Origin: Ruminococcaceae bacterium UBA5413
GTDB lineage: Bacteria > Bacillota > Clostridia > Oscillospirales > Acutalibacteraceae
Direction of reading: 5' to 3'
NCBI GenBank assembly: GCA_002409585.1
Contig: DHNP01000017.1
Location: 69,047 to 133,046, forward strand
Length of the DNA: 64,000 bases
The notes below the pieces were generated by a model. That model made no database searches and was not told where the DNA came from. It was given only the letters and a program-made list of their open reading frames with translations. Below, one piece after another: positions 58,059 to 64,000 of this stretch. The position numbers and the translations under genes are program-made. How positions within the stretch are numbered: the stretch's first letter is position 1; every line of letters starts with the position of its first letter.

Positions 58059-59075
58059 ATGAAAAAACGGATTTCTTTACGTGTAAAAACCGCATGCGTT
58101 ATCCTTGCAGCCGCGCTCGCGCTGCCTTTGGCTGGCTGTTCAAAGGGAAAAGAGGCGGGAAATAAAAAAATCGTCATAGCCGAGCCTGTCCACCTGATAG
58201 GCTACCTCCCGCTTTACATTGCGCAGCGCGAAGGGTATTTTGCAGATGAAGGGCTTGACGTAAACGTCATACAGGCAACAGGCGGCGCGCATATAACGGC
58301 TGTTGTAAGCGGCGACGCGTGGGGCGTAATCGGCGGCATAGACAGCATAGCCCTTGGCAACAAAAACAACAGCGACCCCATAGTCGGAGTCGCAAACTGC
58401 GTCAACAGGGCCAACGTTTACCTCGTGTCAAAAAAAGGCACTTCGCCCAAAAGCAGCAGCGATGAAGACCTTAAGGCATTTTTAAAAGGCAAAACCATAG
58501 TAGCCGGACGGCACGGCGGCTCGCCTAACCTGCTTACACGCTACCTGCTTATAAACCTTGGGCTTGACCCTGAAAAAGACGTAAAACTGCTCGAGCCGGG
58601 CGACGCCGCGACCGTAGTGTCAATGTTACAGAACGGCGGCGGCGACATAGGCAACGGCGCAGAGCCGCAGATAAACGAAGGCATTGCAAAAGGCGTATGG
58701 GACGAACCGTTTTATAAATTCACCGATATGGGGGACTTTTCATACTCCGTTTTCGGAGTTAAAAAATCAACGGTTAAAAACGAGCCTGAAACAGTACAAA
58801 AATTTGTAAACGCAATACTCAAGGCGTTAAAGACAGTGCAGGAAGATAAGAGCACGGCCGAAAAGGACCTCAGGCTTGAGTTCCCGACTTTGGGCGATGC
58901 ATCGGTAAAGGCATCGCTCGACAGGGCGTATGCCGACAGCCTGTGGAGCAGGGACGGCTATATCTCAGAAAAGGCCGTCACAAACGACATGAACATGCTC
59001 ATAAAGACCGGCATATATAACGGCAGTTACTCTTACAAGGAACTTGTCGACATGCGTTTTGCAGACAAAAAATAA
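58059..59075 (+). CDS. NitT/TauT-type ABC substrate-binding lipoprotein (NMT1/SsuA-like)
   Basis: A 338-residue lipoprotein with lipobox LAGC and a type II binding fold. IGYLPLYIAQREGYFADEGLDV in spaced form is the NMT1/SsuA opening; GGAHITAVVSGDAWGVIGG lines the ligand site. No thi, ssu or nas genes are adjacent, so the ligand (sulfonate, pyrimidine precursor, nitrate or other) is unknown. The ATG at 58059 follows CAGGAGGTGTTCC. The gene order ATPase-permease-binding protein is intact. Confidence 0.87.
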   Translation: MKKRISLRVKTACVILAAALALPLAGCSKGKEAGNKKIVIAEPVHLIGYLPLYIAQREGYFADEGLDVNVIQATGGAHITAVVSGDAWGVIGGIDSIALGNKNNSDPIVGVANCVNRANVYLVSKKGTSPKSSSDEDLKAFLKGKTIVAGRHGGSPNLLTRYLLINLGLDPEKDVKLLEPGDAATVVSMLQNGGGDIGNGAEPQINEGIAKGVWDEPFYKFTDMGDFSYSVFGVKKSTVKNEPETVQKFVNAILKALKTVQEDKSTAEKDLRLEFPTLGDASVKASLDRAYADSLWSRDGYISEKAVTNDMNMLIKTGIYNGSYSYKELVDMRFADKK

Positions 59076-59111
59076 GCATATAATGTTACGCTAAAAACGC
59101 TTTAACGCTGC

Positions 59112-59162
59112 AAAAAACCGTCCGCAGTGCCTCTGTAAGCTCTGCGGGCGGCCATTTTAATT
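59112..59162. terminator. Bidirectional terminator between the two ABC operons
   Basis: CCGTCCGCAG (59118-59127) pairs with CTGCGGGCGG (59142-59151) with one mismatch. The minus strand continues into GGTTTTTTG and the plus strand into CCATTTTAATTT. Confidence 0.75.
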
Positions 59163-59185
59163 TAAGATATTGAGCCTGCGAAAAA

Positions 59186-59989
59186 TTACGCCAAAAGCAT
59201 CCTGTCGTTTGCAAATTCGCCGCCGCTGACGGCTTCGAACTTTTCGAGCAGGTCTTCAACCGTAAGTTTCCCCTTTGCTTCTCCTGAGACGTCGAAAACA
59301 ATCTTACCTTCGTCCATCATAATCAGCCTGTTGCCGTATTTTATGGCATCGCGCATATTGTGGGTTACCATCATGGTGGTGAGCTGCTGCCCTGAGACAA
59401 GCTCATACGTGAGCTGCAGGATGTTTTTCGCTGTTTTAGGGTCAAGCGCCGCCGTATGCTCGTCCAGCAGCAGCAAGTCAGGTTTCTTAAGTGTAGCCAT
59501 CAGAAGCGTAAGCGCCTGCCGCTGCCCGCCTGAAAGGAGCCCGACTTTGCTCGTCATCCTGTCCTCAAGGCCGAGGCCGAGTATCTTGAGCTTTTCGTGG
59601 TAAAACTCACGCTCTTTTTTTGTTATGCCCCACTTGAGGCCGCGGCGTTTGCCGCGCCTGTAGGCTATGGCAAGGTTTTCTTCTATCTCCATATTGGCGG
59701 CTGTGCCGCGCATTGGGTCCTGGAACACGCGCCCCATATATTTCGCACGTTTATACTCCGGCGCCCTTGTTATGTCATTGCCGCCGAGTACTATGGAGCT
59801 GCCCGTTATGCCGTCGCACGGGTAGACGCCTGCCACAAGGTTAAGCAGAGTGGACTTGCCCGCGCCGTTGCCGCCTATGACGGTAACGAAGTCACCGGGG
59901 TACAGATGCAGGCTGACACTCCTTATGGCCTTTTTTTCGTTTATCGTGTCCCTGTTGAACGTCTTGTATATCTTTGTCATTTTAAGCAT
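59186..59989 (-). CDS. TrpXYZ-like ABC transporter ATPase
   Basis: A 267-residue ATPase. Walker A is GGNGAGKST, Q-loop RVFQDPMRGTAANMEIEENL, signature LSGGQRQALTLLMA and Walker B LLLLDEHTAALD. The RVFQDPxxGTxxxMTIxEN-type Q-loop and DEHTAALDP are hallmarks of the group found with COG2984 binding proteins. It starts 15 bases after the permease stop. It ends the operon. Confidence 0.9.
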   Translation of the reverse strand: MLKMTKIYKTFNRDTINEKKAIRSVSLHLYPGDFVTVIGGNGAGKSTLLNLVAGVYPCDGITGSSIVLGGNDITRAPEYKRAKYMGRVFQDPMRGTAANMEIEENLAIAYRRGKRRGLKWGITKKEREFYHEKLKILGLGLEDRMTSKVGLLSGGQRQALTLLMATLKKPDLLLLDEHTAALDPKTAKNILQLTYELVSGQQLTTMMVTHNMRDAIKYGNRLIMMDEGKIVFDVSGEAKGKLTVEDLLEKFEAVSGGEFANDRMLLA

Positions 59990-60004
59990 TGTACATACCC
60001 CCCC

Positions 60005-60961
60005 TTATACGTCGGACGGAGAACGGCCGCCGTCGGTATCGGAAACGTCGGGTTCGGCTATGCTCTTTTTGCTCGAAAATTTATTTACGGCGACTGGTAT
60101 AGCAAGCGCCGCGGCTACTATTATAGCCGTAAACAGCTTAAGGTCATATGACTTAAGCCCCAAAAACAGCACCAGCGCGATTATCATGCGGTAAATGATT
60201 GAACCGACTACAACAGCAACCAGCTTGTACGCAAAGTTAAACCTGTCGCCCATTATGACCTCGCCGATTATAACCGAAGCAAGGCCTATTACCACTGTGC
60301 CTATGCCCATGCCTACGTCGGCATAGCCCTGGCACTGGGCGACCATAGCACCCGAAAGGGATACAAACCCGTTGCTTATCATAAGCCCTAAGATAACCAT
60401 TGTGTCCGTGTTTACGCCGAAAGCGCGCGCCATGTACTCGTTGTTGCCCGTCGCGCGTATGACACTGCCCGTTTCAGTGCCGAAAAACCAGTACATGAAC
60501 GCTATGACGGCCGCCGCGAAAACCAGCCCTATCACCATGCCCGCGATGACCTTATCGCCGCCCGGCAGGCGAGCCGCCGCTTTAGTCGCTATTGTGTCAG
60601 TACCTAAAAGAGGTATGTTGGCTTTGCCGTCCATAATATGAAGGTTTACCGAGTAAAGGGCAATCATCGTGAGTATGCCCGCGAGCAGCGACGGTATCTT
60701 GAGCTTGGTATTGAGTATACCCGTTACGGCTCCGCAGGCAAGCCCCGCGAGCAGCGCGAAAACGAGCGACAGGTACGGGTCCATTCCTTTTGACATGAGT
60801 ACTGCCGTGACCGCGCCCCCTGTTGCGAAAGTTCCGTCTACCGAAAGGTCGGCGTAATCCAAAAGCCTGAAGGATATGTAAACGCCGAGCGTCATAATGC
60901 TCCACAGCATCCCCTGCGATACGGCGCCTTTCATGTCAAGCAGTAAAGTAGTTATATTCAT
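60005..60961 (-). CDS. TrpXYZ-like ABC transporter permease
   Basis: A 318-residue membrane protein with about eight hydrophobic segments, related to the branched-chain amino-acid permeases. GVYISFRLLDYADLSVDGTFATGGAV in spaced form and GGDKVIAGMVIG are typical. The ATG at 60961 follows GGAGGCGGCTATAAAGCA; an in-frame codon at 60997 lacks a site. The C-terminal 20 residues (EPDVSDTDGGRSPSDV) are polar. Confidence 0.88.
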   Translation of the reverse strand: MNITTLLLDMKGAVSQGMLWSIMTLGVYISFRLLDYADLSVDGTFATGGAVTAVLMSKGMDPYLSLVFALLAGLACGAVTGILNTKLKIPSLLAGILTMIALYSVNLHIMDGKANIPLLGTDTIATKAAARLPGGDKVIAGMVIGLVFAAAVIAFMYWFFGTETGSVIRATGNNEYMARAFGVNTDTMVILGLMISNGFVSLSGAMVAQCQGYADVGMGIGTVVIGLASVIIGEVIMGDRFNFAYKLVAVVVGSIIYRMIIALVLFLGLKSYDLKLFTAIIVAAALAIPVAVNKFSSKKSIAEPDVSDTDGGRSPSDV

Positions 60962-61043
60962 TGCTTTATAGCCGCCTCCGTAAGTTTTATTAAACACCGT
61001 AAGGCGGCGGGGTACGCCCGCCGCCGATTAAATTAAATATAAA

Positions 61044-62090
61044 TCAGCTGTTGCTGGATTTGGCCGCTTTGTCCAAAAGGCTTTGGGGGAGCGTTATGCC
61101 TACAGCCGCGGCGGACTTTTCGTTTACGGCTACGTCCATGTCTTTTTGGTACTCTATAGGCATATCCGCGGGCTTTGACTCGCCCGTCAGTATCTTTACG
61201 GCCATTTCGGAAGTCTGCTTGCCTAACTTGTAGTAGTTTATCCCGTAAGTCGCCAGCCCGCCGTTCTTTACTATGCCTGACTCGCCGACTATTACCGGTA
61301 CCTTTGCGGCGTTAGTCACCATTGTAACCGTCTGCATGCCGGCGGCAAGCATGTTGTCCGTAGGCACGTACACGGCCTGCACGCCGCTTACAAGCGACTG
61401 CGCCACCTGCTGTATCTCGTTAGAGCTTGAAACGGTGCCTTCTTTGTACTTAAGGCCCAGGGCCTCGCACTCTTTTTTAGCAAGGCCTATCTGGTAAACG
61501 GAATTAGTTTCACTTGAGCAGTACATCAGCCCTACCGTTTTAACGTCAGGCACAAGCTCTTTTATCATGTCTATCTGTTCCTTTACCGGAGTAAGGTCCG
61601 AAGTCCCCGTTACGTTAGTACCCGGCTTGTCGTTTGACTTGACAAGCTTCGCGTCGGCGGGGTCGGTAACGGCCGTGACAAGTATGGGTATGGTGGACGT
61701 CGCGTTAGCCGCGGCCTGCGCTGCCGGCGTCGCTATGGCGAGGATAAGGTCATAGCCGCCGTTCGCAAATTTTGACGCTATAGTGACGCAGTTAGCCTGC
61801 TCATTCTGCGCGTTCTCGTAATCGATTTCAATGTTTTTTCCGTCCTCATAGCCTTTTGCCTTAAGGCCGTCGACAAATCCTTTGTAGGCATTGTCAAGGG
61901 CATCGTGCTCTAAAAGCTGTACTATGCCTATCTTATAGACCTTCCCGCTTTCCGCGGATGAACCGCTTCCCGCAGCCTGCTGTGAAGAAGCCGCCTGTGA
62001 GGACTGGCCCGAACCGCCAGAACACGCGGTGCATGAAAACACAAGTGCCGCCGAAAGAAATAATGCCGCAAATCTCCCTGATTTTCCCAT
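61044..62090 (-). CDS. TrpXYZ-like ABC substrate-binding lipoprotein (COG2984)
   Basis: A 348-residue lipoprotein with signal peptide, a Cys in CTACSGG and a Ser/Gln-rich linker. The binding fold of the ABC_sub_bind family starts VYKIGIVQLLEHDALDNAYKG and includes ATPAAQAAANAT, TGTSDLTPVKEQIDMI and GLMYCSSETNS. Relatives in Streptococcus are linked to tryptophan uptake; other members may bind different amino acids or precursors. AGGAGGGTTATTA lies before the ATG. Confidence 0.88.
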   Translation of the reverse strand: MGKSGRFAALFLSAALVFSCTACSGGSGQSSQAASSQQAAGSGSSAESGKVYKIGIVQLLEHDALDNAYKGFVDGLKAKGYEDGKNIEIDYENAQNEQANCVTIASKFANGGYDLILAIATPAAQAAANATSTIPILVTAVTDPADAKLVKSNDKPGTNVTGTSDLTPVKEQIDMIKELVPDVKTVGLMYCSSETNSVYQIGLAKKECEALGLKYKEGTVSSSNEIQQVAQSLVSGVQAVYVPTDNMLAAGMQTVTMVTNAAKVPVIVGESGIVKNGGLATYGINYYKLGKQTSEMAVKILTGESKPADMPIEYQKDMDVAVNEKSAAAVGITLPQSLLDKAAKSSNS

Positions 62091-62140
62091 TAATAACCCT
62101 CCTAAGTAATGCTTTAGCGATTTAAAGCTTTTAGCTGATA

Positions 62141-62181
62141 AATAATGTATATAATATACATTATTTCAAGGGCTGTGTCAA
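62141..62181 (-). promoter_or_regulatory. Promoter of the TrpXYZ-like operon with a 25-bp palindrome
   Basis: On the minus strand TTGACA (62176-62181) and TATATT (62153-62158) are 17 bases apart. A perfect 25-bp palindrome, AATAATGTATAT-A and its mirror (62141-62165), covers the -10 region. A repressor bound here would block RNA polymerase. Confidence 0.75.
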
Positions 62182-62248
62182 TAAAAAAATCATTTCATGC
62201 GCATTATGCTTACAGGGAGATAAACTTATGTAATCCGCAGGTGGCTTG

Positions 62249-63616
62249 TTATGTTTCTTCCCCACTGCCGATTTTACACAGGACTGTGCTGTTCAGGCGG
62301 CAGAACATTATAATACTTGCGGCAAGTGAGACTCCCTCTGCTATAGGAAACGCGTACCACACGGCGTGTAAGCCTATGTTTGAAAGAAAATACGCTGCCG
62401 GAAGCAGAACCACAAGCTGCCTTAAAAGCGAAATGACAAGGCTCATGAAGCCATGACCGACCGCTTGGAAAACATTTGAAAAACTTATGCCTATGGCTGC
62501 AGGCAGGAAGCATAGGCAAATGGTTCTTAATGCCGGTGTTCCTATAGCGAGCATATCTTTAGAAGCATTGAAAATCGAAAGCAGCTTTTCGGGTATAAGG
62601 AGGAAAACAGCCGTACCTATAAACATTATGACGAGAGCTATGGCGCAGCCTATTTTTATTGCATCCATGAGCCTGCCATGTTTTCTTGCTCCAAAATTAT
62701 AGCCAATGACCGGCATAACACCCTGCATAAGGCCGAAAACAGGCATAAAAACAAAAGACTGCAGTTTGTAATAGACTCCAAAAACAGCCACAGCGGTTTC
62801 AGTGAAAGATATGATTATGGCATTTATACCAACTACCATAACAGAGCCTATGGCCTGCATGATGATAGATGGGAAAGCTACTGCATAAATATCTCTGATT
62901 ATAGATTTATTTGGTCTAAAATTTTTTAAGTCGATTTTAACTTTATGTTCTTTAGTAAAGATTACCGTAAGCGAAACTATCATGGCGACATTCTGCCCTA
63001 TGACGGTAGCTATGGCAGCGCCGGCCACTTCCATTCTGGGCACGCCGAAAAGTCCGAAGATAAATATTGGGTCAAGTATAATATTTGTTATGGCCCCTAT
63101 CATTTGAAAAATCATAGGATACATCATATTGCCTGTTGCCTGCAGTATTTTTTCTATGTTTATTTCCACAAAAACACCCAAAGAAAAAATGCAGTTTATG
63201 CTCATATACTGTACCGCCATATTTTGGACTTCCCCGGCGGCATTGAATGACTGTATGAAAGGCTCCGAAAAGAACACGCCTATAAAAATAAATAGAATCC
63301 AGTTCAGGACGCCGAGCAGAATGCCGTGCGTCGCCGCCGAATCTGCATCACTCTGGCGTTTTTCACCAAGCCTGCGTGAAATAAGAGAGTTAAGTCCAAC
63401 TGCCGTGCCTGCGCCTACTGCGATTAAAAAAGTCTGCATAGGAAATACAAGCGACACAGCCGTGAGGGCATTTTCACTTACCTGCGCCACAAAATAGCTG
63501 TCCACAACATTGTACATGGCCTGTACTGTCATGGACAGCATGGCGGGAAGCGACATTGAAAGTATAAGTCGCAACATCGGCATAGTGCCCATTTTATTTT
63601 TTTCTGTCTGCTGCAA
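62249..63616 (-). CDS. MATE-family efflux transporter
   Basis: A 455-residue membrane protein with 12 hydrophobic segments in two related halves. LSMSLPAMLSMTVQAMYNVVDSYFVA in spaced form, SLVFPMQTFLIAVGAGTAVGLNS and YNFGARKHGRLMDAIKIG are family motifs. It exports cationic drugs or metabolites in exchange for sodium or protons. TTG 63616 follows GGAG at 11 bases; ATG 63592 is an alternative. It is on the same strand as the TrpXYZ-like operon but is upstream of that operon's own promoter. Confidence 0.9.
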   Translation of the reverse strand: MQQTEKNKMGTMPMLRLILSMSLPAMLSMTVQAMYNVVDSYFVAQVSENALTAVSLVFPMQTFLIAVGAGTAVGLNSLISRRLGEKRQSDADSAATHGILLGVLNWILFIFIGVFFSEPFIQSFNAAGEVQNMAVQYMSINCIFSLGVFVEINIEKILQATGNMMYPMIFQMIGAITNIILDPIFIFGLFGVPRMEVAGAAIATVIGQNVAMIVSLTVIFTKEHKVKIDLKNFRPNKSIIRDIYAVAFPSIIMQAIGSVMVVGINAIIISFTETAVAVFGVYYKLQSFVFMPVFGLMQGVMPVIGYNFGARKHGRLMDAIKIGCAIALVIMFIGTAVFLLIPEKLLSIFNASKDMLAIGTPALRTICLCFLPAAIGISFSNVFQAVGHGFMSLVISLLRQLVVLLPAAYFLSNIGLHAVWYAFPIAEGVSLAASIIMFCRLNSTVLCKIGSGEET

Positions 63617-63960
63617 AAATAATCCACTCCGTTACTATAAAATATCCGTTGTAAGTACGGCCTTAAGGCGATATTTTTAATAACAATTATATATCGTCCA
63701 AACAGTATACCGGAGACTTTGCTCCGCCTGCGGCATTTTAACGCATGCCATATAGTTTATAGCAATATAACATTTGATGCAAGGCATATACTGAATATAA
63801 TATACAAATAAGCAATGTGGCGAATAATATAAATGCATGAAAATCTGAAAAATTCAATATAATTCTATTTTTAATATAATATCCGATAAAACCGTTGTAT
63901 AATAAATAAGTCGTCTCAAGGAAATGAGAGCTGTCAGGCAGAGTGCGTCCTGGCGGGCAG
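63617..63960. other. Gene-free AT-rich stretch before the 5S rRNA
   Basis: A TATAAT at 63899-63904 is the best -10 candidate for the rRNA transcript. No good -35 stands in front. Short leader sequence follows at 63910-63960. An open frame on the minus strand at 63738-63989 has no coding features. Confidence 0.45.
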
Positions 63961-64000
63961 AGTTGGCGCCGATTACAATGAGGGTACACCCGTTCCCATT
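63961..64000 (+). rRNA. rrf: 5S ribosomal RNA, 5' part only
   Basis: TTGGCGCC, then GATTACAATGAGGGT and CACCCGTTCCCATT correspond to helix I, loop A, helix II and the start of loop B in bacterial 5S rRNA. The 3' two thirds are beyond the window. The exact 5' end is uncertain by several bases. A 5S gene with upstream promoter and no 23S in front would be an isolated or leading 5S gene. Confidence 0.75.

Noticed and set aside
63738..63989. Minus-strand frame of 83 codons at the right edge
   Set aside because: It runs through the rRNA leader and the 5S start, and the translation resembles no protein family.
63905..64000. Possible T-box leader
   Set aside because: GGGT...ACCC first suggested a T-box antiterminator, but the segment matches the 5S rRNA 5' third better and lacks the GGTGG core.
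1..64000. CRISPR array, transposase, integrase or phage module
   Set aside because: No regularly spaced repeats and no such proteins were found on either strand.

Overview
The window reads as one stretch of chromosome from an anaerobic, endospore-forming member of the Clostridia. The complete spoIIIAA-AH operon shows spore formation. Gene content and the moderate base composition suggest Oscillospiraceae/Ruminococcaceae-like Firmicutes, but that placement is inference. No phage, transposase, plasmid or CRISPR feature was found.

Layout. (1) 1-4304: a Dlt-like acyl-transfer cassette, cut at its left end (SGNH/DltD-like protein, SLC13-type organic-anion carrier, acyl-adenylating ligase, acyl carrier protein), ended by a terminator. 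(2) 4422-7254: ROK glucokinase, YfbR-like HD nucleotidase, LytR-CpsA-Psr protein. (3) 7309-16118, minus strand: spoIIIAA-AH, then nusB, a TsaD/Kae1 paralogue, xseA, xseB and ispA. (4) 16317-19741: an Old Yellow Enzyme-type flavoprotein with an Fe-S cluster, a patatin-like lipase and a DUF3892 protein. (5) 19879-38427: a large sugar-catabolism locus around a divergent promoter. Leftward are a DeoR regulator, a histidine phosphatase-VOC fusion, an FGGY pentulokinase, a phosphofructokinase, a class II aldolase and an AlsK-like ROK kinase. Rightward are a split transketolase, DeoC, a PfkB kinase, an AlsE-like epimerase, a phosphohexuloisomerase, a DUF4432 mutarotase-like protein, D-lyxose isomerase and a ribose-type (CUT2) ABC importer with two permeases. 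(6) 38580-55766: a second, xylose-like regulon. Two near-identical ROK repressors flank a CUT2 importer and four unrelated genes (DUF4489 protein, pyruvate kinase, RluA-type synthase, NAD epimerase). Then come a mutarotase, a fucose/arabinose-type isomerase and xylulokinase. (7) 55900-64000: tRNA-Thr(CGU), a NitT/TauT-type ABC importer, a TrpXYZ-like ABC importer, a MATE exporter and the start of a 5S rRNA gene at the right edge.

How it fits together. Locus 5 can be read as a funnel for uncommon sugars. D-lyxose would go to D-xylulose, then xylulose 5-phosphate, then transketolase. The phosphofructokinase and aldolase could carry sedoheptulose 7-phosphate through the 1,7-bisphosphate, replacing transaldolase, for which no gene is seen here. 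AlsK, AlsE and the SIS isomerase fit an allose/allulose branch, and DeoC fits deoxyribose. Locus 6 fits import, isomerisation and phosphorylation of a pentose. Its two catabolic promoters share a similar core, as expected if one or both ROK repressors act on both.

Points worth a second look: the acyl-transfer cassette with its own anion carrier; the phosphatase-VOC fusion; a ROK repressor whose only plausible start codon is ATA; a repeated A-rich motif just after the sugar-locus promoters; a 25-bp perfect palindrome at the TrpXYZ-like promoter; an ABC ATPase with Asn-His in place of the second Walker B Asp-Glu; and an SDR epimerase with Phe in place of the catalytic Tyr.
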